Below are positions 15,953 to 24,900 of a stretch of 64,000 bases of DNA, in pieces. Position numbers and translations under genes: made by a program. Each line of letters opens with the position of its first letter. The first letter of the stretch is position 1. The notes under the pieces are model-generated. The model saw nothing but the letters and a program-made list of their open reading frames with translations. It was not told the DNA's origin and searched no databases. This DNA comes from Salinibacterium sp. dk2585 (lineage in GTDB: Bacteria; Actinomycetota; Actinomycetes; Actinomycetales; Microbacteriaceae). The stretch covers positions 2,108,001-2,172,000 of the forward strand of contig NZ_CP042856.1 in assembly GCF_008001035.1 (NCBI RefSeq), read 5' to 3'.

Positions 15953-17305
15953 ATGGCTGACGATTCCCAGCGCGACCCGGGCGACGAACTCCGCGACATG
16001 CTCAGGGAGCTGCTCTCCGGCAACGGGGAGATCGACCCGAGCCGTCTCGCAGGCGCCGCCGGCCTCCCCGACGACCCCGCCCTGATCGCCCAGATGATCA
16101 ACCAGCTGCAGGGCGCACTGCGCCACAGTGGCGACGGCGTCAACTGGGATCTCGCGCTCGACCAGGCGAAGGCAATCTCGGCATCCACGAGCACATCCGT
16201 GACCCCCGCCGACCGCGAGGCGCTGCAGCAGGTGCTCGGCGTCGCCGCACTCTGGCTCGGTGAGGTCACGTCGATCGCGGAACTCACCGCGGCACCCCAC
16301 ATCCTCAGCCGCGAGGCGTGGGTCGAGTCGACCATGCCGGTCTGGATCCAGCTCGCCGAGCCCGTCGCAACGAGCATCGCGGATGCGCTCACCGAGGTGC
16401 TGCGCGAGCAGGCGCCCGAAGAACTCTCCGGCATGCTGGCCAACGCCGGCAAGCTCATGCGCAACGTGGGCGGCACCCTCTTCGCGATGCAACTCGGCCA
16501 TGTCGTGGGGCAGCTCTCGACAGAGGTCGTCTCGGGTGGCGACATCGGCATCCCGCTGCTGGGCGGATCCGCCTCGTCGTCCGAACACCAGGCGGCGATC
16601 GTGGCGCAGAACGTGGCGGCATTCGGTGAGGGACTCGACATCGCGGCCGACCAGGTGCAGCTCTACCTCTCGGTGCGGGAGCTCGCGCACGCGCGCCTCT
16701 TCCGCCACGCCAAGTGGCTCCGACTCCAGCTCATGACCTCCATCACGGAGTACGCGCGGGGCATCCACATCGACACGGAGCCGCTGCAGGACCTCGCCGC
16801 CGACCTCGACCCCTCAAACCCCGAGCAACTGCGCGAGGCCCTCGCGAGCGGGGCCCTCATTCCGCCGAAGTCCGATGCCCAGGTCGCGGCACTCGCCAAG
16901 CTCGAGACCCTCCTCGCCCTCATCGAGGGCTGGGTCGACGTCGTCACCGCGCAGGCCACGACGCGCCTGCCATCGAGCGGCGCGATCGCCGAGATGGTGC
17001 GCCGTCGTCGTGCGGCGGGCGGCCCGGCCGAGTCGGCCTTCGCCACGCTCGTCGGCCTCGAGCTGCGACCGCGACGCCTGCGCGAAGCCGCCGCCATGTG
17101 GCAGCGGGTGACGGATGCGGTGGGTGCCGAGAAGCGCGACTCGCTGTGGTCACACCCCGACCTGTTGCCAACCTCGGACGACATCGACAACCCCGACGCC
17201 CTCGTCGCACGGCTCACCGATACGGAGCCCCAGCTCGACGACATCGACCGCGCGATCGAGGACCTGCTTGGAGACGACAGCGGCGACCGCCCGCGCGAAG
17301 ACTGA
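15953..17305 (+). CDS. Zinc-dependent metalloprotease-like protein (DUF2342)
   Basis: 450-aa, mostly alpha-helical protein of the actinobacterial DUF2342 family (Rv3195-like), annotated elsewhere as a putative zinc-dependent hydrolase. The putative metal centre is the RELAHARLFRHAKW segment (about residues 242-255), an ExxHxRLFxH motif rather than a standard HExxH, and a second conserved Glu in LIEGWVD. Whether it is a protease is unproven. The start at 15953 follows a leaderless promoter; an open extension upstream is antisense to the PDZ gene. It runs with the ThiF-like gene downstream. Confidence 0.82.
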   Translation: MADDSQRDPGDELRDMLRELLSGNGEIDPSRLAGAAGLPDDPALIAQMINQLQGALRHSGDGVNWDLALDQAKAISASTSTSVTPADREALQQVLGVAALWLGEVTSIAELTAAPHILSREAWVESTMPVWIQLAEPVATSIADALTEVLREQAPEELSGMLANAGKLMRNVGGTLFAMQLGHVVGQLSTEVVSGGDIGIPLLGGSASSSEHQAAIVAQNVAAFGEGLDIAADQVQLYLSVRELAHARLFRHAKWLRLQLMTSITEYARGIHIDTEPLQDLAADLDPSNPEQLREALASGALIPPKSDAQVAALAKLETLLALIEGWVDVVTAQATTRLPSSGAIAEMVRRRRAAGGPAESAFATLVGLELRPRRLREAAAMWQRVTDAVGAEKRDSLWSHPDLLPTSDDIDNPDALVARLTDTEPQLDDIDRAIEDLLGDDSGDRPRED

Positions 17306-17365
17306 GCCGCACACCCCTGTGGAAAACTCTGTCCACCCCTCCCGCGGTTGCCTCATCATCGCGAT

Positions 17366-18229
17366 GTGCCCCTGAGACTCGACCCCCGACTCCCCCTCGT
17401 GTGGCGGTCCCCCGACAGCCTGCAAATCGGCGTCGATAGGGCCGTCGTCGTGCTCGATTCCGTCACGAATGCCGAGGAGCGGATGCTCGCGGCACTCGTC
17501 GGCGGCACGACGGACGCCGCGCTCGCCCTCCTCGCCGAGACCGCCGGCGCGACGCGCGATGACGCAGCGGCGCTGCTTCGACGGGTCGCCCCCGCCCTCG
17601 TGCCCGCCGCCGAGACGGGCGCCACGATGCGAGCGCGCGACGTCGTCGTGACGGGCGTCGGCCCCACTGCCGACCGCATCCGCTATGTGCTGGAGGAGCG
17701 CGGGATGCTGCTGCGGGATGCCAGCGAGCACGACCGGCCAGACCTCGCCATCATCGTGGCCCATTTCGTCGTTGACCCGACCGACCGGGCTCGCTGGCTG
17801 AGCCTCGACGTGCCGCACCTGCCCGTGCTGCTCGGAGACAGCTCGGCTCGCCTCGGCCCGCTCATCGAACCCGGCCAGAGCGCGTGCCTGCAATGCCTCG
17901 AACTGCACCGCCGTGACGAGGACGCCGCGTGGCCCGCCATGGCGGCGCAGCTGTGGGGGCGCGCGGCCGCGGTCGACACTCCCCTCTTCGCGGGAGAACT
18001 CGTAAGCCAGGTCATGAGGCTCGTGGAACGGCGGCTCGACACGGGAGCTTCACGCGGCGTGAACTCGGTGACCGTGGATGCCGCGAACGGGCTTCGGACT
18101 ACGACCGCCTGGCAGATGCATCCGGAGTGCGGCTGCGCAGTTCCCCCAGGAAGCGACTCGCCCGGCGGTCGCCGGCCCTCTGCTGCCCCCGCGACCACGA
18201 CAGGTGCAGGCGCTCCCGTGCTCGCGTGA
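17366..18229 (+). CDS. ThiF / TOMM leader-binding-like protein
   Basis: 287-aa protein resembling the E1/ThiF-like proteins that bind precursor peptides in azole-modified peptide clusters (Rv3196-like). A helical N-terminal part is followed by a Rossmann-like segment (DVVVTGVGP, 92-100), then two cysteine pairs: C174/C177 (CLQC) and C255/C257 (ECGC), which together fit the structural zinc site of E1-like folds. No adenylation Arg/Asp set is obvious. Start uncertain: GTG 17366, or TTG 17348. The last 43 codons (18099-18229) are antisense to the 3' end of uvrD2; the tail after the ECGC site looks unconserved. No cyclodehydratase or precursor gene is nearby, so a peptide-modification role is doubtful here. 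Confidence 0.68.
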   Translation: MPLRLDPRLPLVWRSPDSLQIGVDRAVVVLDSVTNAEERMLAALVGGTTDAALALLAETAGATRDDAAALLRRVAPALVPAAETGATMRARDVVVTGVGPTADRIRYVLEERGMLLRDASEHDRPDLAIIVAHFVVDPTDRARWLSLDVPHLPVLLGDSSARLGPLIEPGQSACLQCLELHRRDEDAAWPAMAAQLWGRAAAVDTPLFAGELVSQVMRLVERRLDTGASRGVNSVTVDAANGLRTTTAWQMHPECGCAVPPGSDSPGGRRPSAAPATTTGAGAPVLA

Positions 18230-19823
18230 CACCCACATAGAGCAGGCGGCGCTCCTCCTCGATCGCCTCGTCATCCTTGGCGTAGCTGATCGGCAGCAGC
18301 CCCTCGCTGAGGCCGATGAGGTAGACACCTGCCCACTCGAGCCCCTTCGCCGCGTGGATCGTCGCCAGCGTGACGGCGCGCTGGGTCGGCTCGTTCTGGG
18401 TCGCGGCGCGATGGCTGAGCTCGTCGACGAAGGATCGCAGCGTGGCCCCCCTCCCCGCCTCCTCGGCGAGCGCCATGATCGTGTTGAGCGACTCCCAGCG
18501 GTCGCGCACAGCGCCCCTGCCCTCGGGCTCGTCCTGGGTCCAGCCGAGCGAGCGCAGGACGTCGCTGACGGTCTTGAAGAGCGGCTCCGGGGTGCCGCCG
18601 ACCGCCGCACCCTTCAGCATCATGACCGCCTGCTTGACCTCCGGGAGTTCGAAGAAGCGGGTCGCGCCCGTTACCCGGGTGCTCACGCCGACGTCGGCGA
18701 GCGCGGTGTCGATCGCGAGCGCCTGCGAGTTCACCCGGTAGAGCACCGCGATGTCCTGCGGACGCGTGCCCGCGGCGATCTCGGCGGCGATGGCCCGGGC
18801 CGTCGCCCGCGCCTCCGCCATGTCGTTGTCGTAGGCAGTGACTGCGGGAGGCTCGGCCGCCGCAGCGACGCCCTTCGCGAGCGGCGCCGGATGCAACATC
18901 AGTGCCCCCGGCCGATCGCGCATGAGGCGGTTCGCGGTCTCGATGATGGGGGCGAGTGAACGGTAGTTGCGCTCGAGCCTCACGACCGTGGCATCCGGAT
19001 AGTCGGACGGGAAGCGCAGCAGGAAGCGGGAGGATGCGCCAGCGAAGGAGTAGATCGTCTGGCTCGCGTCGCCCACGACGCACAGGTCGCGGCGGTCGCC
19101 GAGCCAGAGTTGCAGCAGGTAGTGCTGCAGGGGCGAGACGTCCTGGTACTCATCGACAACGAAGAAGCGGTACTGCTCACGTACCTGCTCGGCGACCCGA
19201 GGCTCCGACTCGACCATGCCTGCCGTCGCCAGGAGCACGTCTTCGAAGTCGAGCTGGCGCCGCTCATCCTTCAGGTCCTCGTAGGCCTTGTGCAGCGCGA
19301 GCATCTTCTCAAGGTCCAGCTGCTGCGGGAGGGTGCGCTCCGCCTCCGCGTACTCCGCGAGGCTCAGGCGCGAGACCTTGCGCCACTCGATCTCCGCAGC
19401 GAGGTCGCGCAGGGTCGCCGTGTCGAGTCGAAGCCGCAGGCGCTCTGCCGCCTGGCCGAGCATCCGGCCCTTGCTCTCGAGGATGCGCGGCATGGCACCG
19501 CCGATCACCTGGGGCCAGAAGTAGCCCAGCTGGGAGAGCGCGGCCGCGTGGAAGGTGCGGGCAGAGACGCCCCCCGCCCCGAGTCGAGCAAGGCGGGCGC
19601 GCAACTCTCCCGCCGCCTTGGCCGTGAAGGTGAGCGCCATGACACGGTTGGGTGCGTAGACACCGGATGCGACGCCATAGGCGATCCGGTGGGTGATGGC
19701 GGTCGTCTTTCCGGTGCCCGCGCCCGCGAGCATGCAGACGGGGCCGTGGGTTGCCTGGGCCGCCTCGCGCTGTTCCTCATCGAGGTGCGCGAGCAGGGCA
19801 TCCGCGCTTGGTGGCTGGTTCAT
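18099..19823 (-). CDS. uvrD2: ATP-dependent DNA helicase UvrD2 (SF1A)
   Basis: 574-aa 3'-5' helicase. Motif I LAGAGTGKT is at 33-41, motif II DEYQD near 224, motif III GDASQTIYSFAGA, then the IV-VI region ending in VTRARERLHL. Mycobacterial UvrD2 is about 700 aa with an HRDC domain and a tetracysteine C-terminus; this protein stops soon after motif VI and lacks both. The ATG at 19823 has GGAAGGG upstream and overlaps the nudC stop by 4 bp. The order adnA-adnB-x-nudC-uvrD2 is the same as in mycobacteria. Its 3' end overlaps the convergent ThiF-like gene by 131 bp. Confidence 0.92.
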   Translation of the reverse strand: MNQPPSADALLAHLDEEQREAAQATHGPVCMLAGAGTGKTTAITHRIAYGVASGVYAPNRVMALTFTAKAAGELRARLARLGAGGVSARTFHAAALSQLGYFWPQVIGGAMPRILESKGRMLGQAAERLRLRLDTATLRDLAAEIEWRKVSRLSLAEYAEAERTLPQQLDLEKMLALHKAYEDLKDERRQLDFEDVLLATAGMVESEPRVAEQVREQYRFFVVDEYQDVSPLQHYLLQLWLGDRRDLCVVGDASQTIYSFAGASSRFLLRFPSDYPDATVVRLERNYRSLAPIIETANRLMRDRPGALMLHPAPLAKGVAAAAEPPAVTAYDNDMAEARATARAIAAEIAAGTRPQDIAVLYRVNSQALAIDTALADVGVSTRVTGATRFFELPEVKQAVMMLKGAAVGGTPEPLFKTVSDVLRSLGWTQDEPEGRGAVRDRWESLNTIMALAEEAGRGATLRSFVDELSHRAATQNEPTQRAVTLATIHAAKGLEWAGVYLIGLSEGLLPISYAKDDEAIEEERRLLYVGVTRARERLHLSWSRGQQRAGDRRASRFLGELRSRTPDASARRS

Positions 19824-20827
19824 CTGGCCCTTCCGACCGCGGCGCCGTCGACGATCTCGCCGCCGTACCAGTGCTCGATGATGGCGCGGGCGATCGAGAC
19901 GCGCCCTGGCAGGATGATGTCGTCGAGCGACGCAGCCAGCTCCTCGCGGCTGAACCATCGGAGTTCGAGAATCTCTTCGCCGTCCGGCGCCAGGCGGGAT
20001 TCGCGCGTGGCATCGACCCGTGCCGTGAACCCGAGCATGAGCGAGGCGGGAAAGGGCCAGGGCTGCGAGCCCAGGTACTCGAGGTCAGTGACCCAGAGCC
20101 CGCTCTCCTCCAGCACCTCCCGCTCGACCGCGCCCTCGAGCGACTCACCCGGCTCGACGAAGCCAGCGAGAAGCGAGAAGCGATTCGCCTCCCACTGCGC
20201 GTTCGAGCCGAGCAGGATGCGGTCGGAATCATCCAGCACCGCCACGATGATCGACGGGTCGATGCGGGGATAGATGTCATGCTCGGGATCGACGCCGCGA
20301 CGCACCCAGCCGGCCTGCACGACCTCAGTCGGCTGGCCGGTGCGCGGCGAGAAGCGGTGCGAGCTGTGCCAGTTGAACAGCGCGACCGCCTGCGTGAGCA
20401 GCTCGACGTCGAGCCGGGTCGCCGAGGCTCCGAGCGAACGGAGGTTCTGCCAGCTCGCGGTCGAGGGCGCGGGTGGCACCTGCTCGACGTGGGGCGGCAC
20501 CGCGATCGCGAGCACGGCGGTGCCGGCAGGGAGGCTGCCTTGCGGCTGGATCGTGCGACCAAGGTAGACGAGGGCGTCGGCGCTCTCGATGAGCTCGGTG
20601 GGAATCTCGGATGCCGCGAGCAGCGCGAGCGAGCCGGATTTTACGAGGGCTGCACCGCGGCGGACGACGATGGCGCGAGTCGCGGGATCCGCAAGCAGTG
20701 CCGGGATCGCGTCAGGGCGCAGGCGGGTCGGCACGTCGCGATCGAGCCCGGAGCGCCAGACGGGGAGGCGCGCCGGCATCGGCTGTGGCATGCGGAACCA
20801 ATCTCGTTGAATGGCGCGGTTGGGCAT
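19820..20827 (-). CDS. nudC: NAD(+)/NADH diphosphatase, NudC-like Nudix hydrolase
   Basis: Hydrolyses NADH to NMNH and AMP; family members also remove NAD caps from RNA. 335 aa. Nudix box at 222-244 (G222, E228, R236-E237, E240-E241) is intact, followed by the NudC-specific SQPWPFP motif at 254-260. The zinc-ribbon region just before it (about 152-190) keeps the family flow (TGQPTEV, GWVRR, YPRIDP) but none of the four Cys ligands; the whole protein has no cysteine. The ATG at 20827 has an AAAGGCGG site. It overlaps uvrD2 by 4 bp. Confidence 0.9.
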   Translation of the reverse strand: MPNRAIQRDWFRMPQPMPARLPVWRSGLDRDVPTRLRPDAIPALLADPATRAIVVRRGAALVKSGSLALLAASEIPTELIESADALVYLGRTIQPQGSLPAGTAVLAIAVPPHVEQVPPAPSTASWQNLRSLGASATRLDVELLTQAVALFNWHSSHRFSPRTGQPTEVVQAGWVRRGVDPEHDIYPRIDPSIIVAVLDDSDRILLGSNAQWEANRFSLLAGFVEPGESLEGAVEREVLEESGLWVTDLEYLGSQPWPFPASLMLGFTARVDATRESRLAPDGEEILELRWFSREELAASLDDIILPGRVSIARAIIEHWYGGEIVDGAAVGRAR

Positions 20828-20871
20828 CCGCCTTTCGCGTGGCGTTCTGCCCGGGGCGGCCCGAATCGACC

Positions 20872-20877
20872 TAGCCT
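20872..20877 (+). promoter_or_regulatory. Leaderless-type -10 element of the APH-fold gene
   Basis: TAGCCT followed by 6 nt and the ATG at 20884; no ribosome site. Confidence 0.45.
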
Positions 20878-20883
20878 GTCTGT

Positions 20884-21894
20884 ATGGCCAGATCGCATCT
20901 CACTTTAGCCGCCTTGGCCACCGCCGCCGTCGAAGGATTGGACGCGAGGGAGGTGGGCGGCTACGACGCGGGCGAGGAGAGCGACTTCGACTCTGCCGTC
21001 GTCACCGGCACCGACGGACGGCACTGGATCGTGCGCGTTCCGCGTTCCGAACGAGCCGAGCTCGAGCAGCAGGCCGACATCACGGCCCTGCGCGCCCTGA
21101 GCGTCGGAGTGCGCGGTCGCCTGCCCTTCGAGGTGACGCGCGTCGCGGGCCAGACCCCCGTCGGCACCACACGCGCGGTCGTGACGGAGTTCGTCTACGG
21201 CGACCGGGTGCGCCTCGACGCGATCCCCGCTGGCGAGGGCCTCGCGACGTCGATCGGCCGGGCCATCGCCGCGATCCACACCCTCCCCACCAGTTTCGTG
21301 GGCGACTCCGGGCTCCCCGTGCGCTCGCCCCAGGAGTGCCTGCGCTCGCTCGTCGGCGTGCTGGACCGGGCTGCCGCGACCAACCTCGTTCCCGTCGCCC
21401 TCCTGCGCCGGTGGGAACGTGCCACGGAGGATTCCGCGCTGTGGCAGTTCATGCCCACCGTCATCAATGGCGCCATGACTGCAGACTCGTTCCTGCGCTC
21501 GGGCAACGAGGTGTCTGGGGTCAACGGATGGCACGCGCTCTCCGTCGACGACCCGGCGCGCGATCTCGCCTGGCTGCTCGCCGCTCGCGACCCTGCCGTC
21601 GCGGAGTCGGCGCTCGATGCCTATCAGGTGGCGCGCGGCTCGAGCGATCGACAGATCGCGCAGCGCGCTCGCCTGTATTCGGAGCTCGAGCTGGCGAAGT
21701 GGCTATTACACGGCAGGCAGGAACGCAGCACCGCGATCATCGACGACGCGGTCGCATTGCTTCACGCGCTCATGGATCGTGTCGAGACCGACATGGACAC
21801 CACGATCACGCACGAGACCATGCCGGTACTGGCCGTGGACGAGGTCGAAGCAATGCTCGACGAGCGGGAGCGACGCGGCGACTCCCAGTCGTAG
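20884..21894 (+). CDS. Aminoglycoside/macrolide phosphotransferase-fold protein, probable pseudokinase
   Basis: 336 aa with the overall plan of APH/macrolide 2'-phosphotransferases: an N-lobe with HWIVRVPRS (beta3 region, where Lys is replaced by Arg), VVTEFVYGD hinge, and a C-lobe. The catalytic loop, normally HGDxxxxN, reads NGAMTADS, and the metal-binding (I/V)DW/F segment reads VNGWHALSVDDPARDLAW. The catalytic Asp, Asn and second metal Asp are therefore missing, although the downstream DPARDLAWL motif is retained. Drug phosphorylation is unlikely. It lies between nudC and adnB on the opposite strand, where mycobacteria carry a membrane transporter gene. A regulatory or substrate-binding role is possible. 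Confidence 0.75.
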   Translation: MARSHLTLAALATAAVEGLDAREVGGYDAGEESDFDSAVVTGTDGRHWIVRVPRSERAELEQQADITALRALSVGVRGRLPFEVTRVAGQTPVGTTRAVVTEFVYGDRVRLDAIPAGEGLATSIGRAIAAIHTLPTSFVGDSGLPVRSPQECLRSLVGVLDRAAATNLVPVALLRRWERATEDSALWQFMPTVINGAMTADSFLRSGNEVSGVNGWHALSVDDPARDLAWLLAARDPAVAESALDAYQVARGSSDRQIAQRARLYSELELAKWLLHGRQERSTAIIDDAVALLHALMDRVETDMDTTITHETMPVLAVDEVEAMLDERERRGDSQS

Positions 21895-21923
21895 TACGGC
21901 CTCGTGCCGTAGCGGGCGGGCGC

Positions 21924-24900
21924 TCAATCGCCCTCGCCTCGCTCCTGTGATTCCAGCCAGAGTCGCTCGAGTTCCGCCTTCTCGAAGATGCGTCGCGGGC
22001 TGATGATCGCGTCGTCGGCGACGTAGTAGAACACCGCGTCGATGCGGGATGCCTCGATGCCTTTCCATTCGGCGTAGGCCTGGCGGTAGAGCGCGAGCTG
22101 CAGTTGCCGGTCTTCGAGCTCCCCGTCGTCGCGGGGCGCCTTTCCGGTCTTCCAGTCGACGACCTCGTAGCGTGCCTGGCCATCGGCACTCGGCTCGGCC
22201 TCGTAGACCGCGTCGATCTTGCAGACGACGATGCGGCCCGCGAGGGGGAGGTGGATCTCCCGTTCGACCTCGAGGGGGATCACGCCCGCCCAGCGGGATG
22301 CTTCGAAGGTGCGTTTGAGCACCTCGAGCTGTGCCCCCTGAGTGACCTCGTCCGCGCCCTCCTCCATATCGAGTTCGCTCGGGAAGGCATCGATCTCCTC
22401 GAGCGCCCCGTGCACGCCGTAGCGGTGCTCGACCCATTCGTGGAATAGGGTGCCGAGTCGCGTGGCGCGGTAGGGGCGCTCGGGCATGGGACGCCGCAGT
22501 TCGGCTGCGGTCTCATCAGGAGCCGTGACGTAATCCTTGAATCGCGACGCTGGCACGCGCACGGGCGTTTCGCCCCGGGCATCCCGGCGCCCGCGGGCGC
22601 GCCGCTCCTCAAGCAGCAGCTCGAGGTCGACCTGCCACCTGCCCTCGTCGAGGATTGCGCCTGCGGCGCGCTGGACACGCGCGGAGCGTACGCGCTCAGC
22701 GGCGTCCTCGACGATCCGTCGGCGCCCTCCGAGGGGGTCCTCCGGCCAGGTGAAGACGAGGTGGTCCGTCGTACCGGGGTCGCTGTCGTTCTGCGGTACC
22801 TCTGGCGGCGGCGCCACGATGCCCGCTTCCGCGAGGGAGAGAAGGTATCGGCTGGGGCGCCGAGCCTTCGTCTGGCCAGACCAGAATGATCCGGTCAGCA
22901 GGAGCCGGTGCCGTGCGCGGGTGACGGCCACGTAGGCGAGGCGTCTCTCCTCACGTTCCTGGTGCTCGCCGACGGTGGATTTGAAGATCTTGATCGTCTC
23001 GACGAGCTCCTTGCGCGTCGTCGCCGCGCGCCACTCCAAGGCGGGGAGTTCGGCAGCATCGCCGCGGAACTCCCACGGAAGCCTGCCGAAGCCGAGCCAC
23101 GCACCTGTGCCCTCGAGAGGAGTGGCCGGGAGTTCGCCCTCAACCATGCGGGGCACGACGATGATGTCGCGTTCGAGTCCCTTCGAGCCGTGGATGGTCA
23201 TGAGCTGCACGACACCCGGCTCGGGTTCCTCGGGGCGGGGAGCCAGGTTGTCGCGCCATTCGGCCTCGCGCAACCACGCGAGGAAGCTGCGGAGGCTCGG
23301 TGCATCGTCGACGGCGAGATAGTTGGCCAGCGCGTCGTAGAAGGCGTCGAGTGGGGCCCGGCCGAGCACCCGGTCGGGATTGGATGCGACCTCGACATCG
23401 ATCATGAGTTCCTGCTCGCACATCGTCACGAGGTCGAGGAGGTCCAGTGCGGCGCGGCTGCGCAGGCGTGCGAGCAGGGTTCCGGCCTCGCGCATCCGCT
23501 CGACGCCGACCTCGCTGAGGCCCGTGATGAGCGAATGGTCTGGCTTCGCCGTCGCAAGGAAGTCGAGCGCCTCGACGAGCGATGCACCCTCGTCGTCGGC
23601 GACGGAGTCCCTCAGCCGCTGCACGACGTCGTCGTCGAGCCTGCGCTGGGCGAAGTCGCGCCGGCTGAGCACGGATGCGATGCGTCGCAGCCCGTGGAGG
23701 TCGCGGGCGCCGATGCGCCAGCGAGGGCCGGCGAGCAGTCGCACGAGTTCTGACCCGGCGGATGGATCCGACAGCACGGTGAGCGCGCAGACGAGGTCGG
23801 CCACCTCGGGCTCCTCCATCAGTCCGCCGACGCCGAGCACATGGAAGGGAACGCCGTGCTGGCGAAGCGCCTCGACGAAGGCGCGCTGCGTGCGACGGGT
23901 GCGGAAGAGCATGGCGGCGGTCGCCTGTCGGAACGTGCCGCCCTCCATGACCGGTTCCCTGAGGCGCTGCGCGAGCCAGCGGGCGACGGTGTCGGCCTCG
24001 CCCGCGAGGTCTTCCTCGAAGGCGGATTCGACCGCGTGGTGGGAGGCGGCCGGTGAGGGCGCGAGTCGCTCGACCTGCACGCGCGTCGCGGCGGTGAGCG
24101 GATCGACAAGGACGTTCGCGGCATCCAGGATTCGCGTGCCGTTGCGCCAGCTCGTGCTGAGCGAGTACTGCTGGACTCCACCCTCCTGGCCGGCGAACTG
24201 CCGCGCATAGTCCTCGAGGTTCGCCGAACTCGCGCCGCGCCATCCGTAGATCGACTGGTGCGGGTCGCCGACCGCCATGACCGCGTGGTCGCCGAAGAGC
24301 TCGGCAAGCAGCCAGGTCTGCACGACGCTCGTGTCTTGGTATTCGTCGAGCAGCACGACCCGGTAACGGTCACGGAGTTCCTCGCGAATCCGGGGCACAC
24401 CCCGCACAAGCTCGAGCGCGAGGGCAACCTGGTCTGAGTACTCGACGAAACCCCGGGCCGCCTTCGCAGCCTGGAACTGCTGCGCGAGCTCGATCAGCAC
24501 TGGGAGTGCGCCGACGGCTCCGACCTGGTTCATGACATCACGGAACTCGCCTCGGCCGCCGAGCGGAAGCTCTTCGAGTGCCGCGAACTCCTTGGCCATA
24601 GCCGCGACGGCATCGGGCTCAGCGATGTTCTCGACGAGACCGTGGCTGACCTCGAGCACCGCCTTCGTGATGACATCGACGCCCTTGCCGAGCCTGCCGA
24701 GCCGTTCGTCGCTGCTCTGGGTCACGATCCTGCGCGCGAGCTGCCACGCGGATGCCTCGCCGAGCACGTCTCCGTCTGGTTCCCGCCCGAGCAGCAGGGC
24801 GTTGTCGCGATAGATCGTGTTCGCGAAGGAATTGTAGGTCGCGACGCTCGGGGAGTCGAAGGGATCGCGCTCACCCGGCACGAGACCCTGCCTGTCGAGT

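Noticed and set aside
15850-16641. N-terminal extension of the PDZ/Lon-like protease
   Set aside because: The extension is antisense to the DUF2342 gene; a good AAAGGA-GTG start exists at 15849.
20884-21894. Macrolide resistance gene
   Set aside because: The catalytic loop and metal site residues are absent, and it lies in core DNA-repair context.
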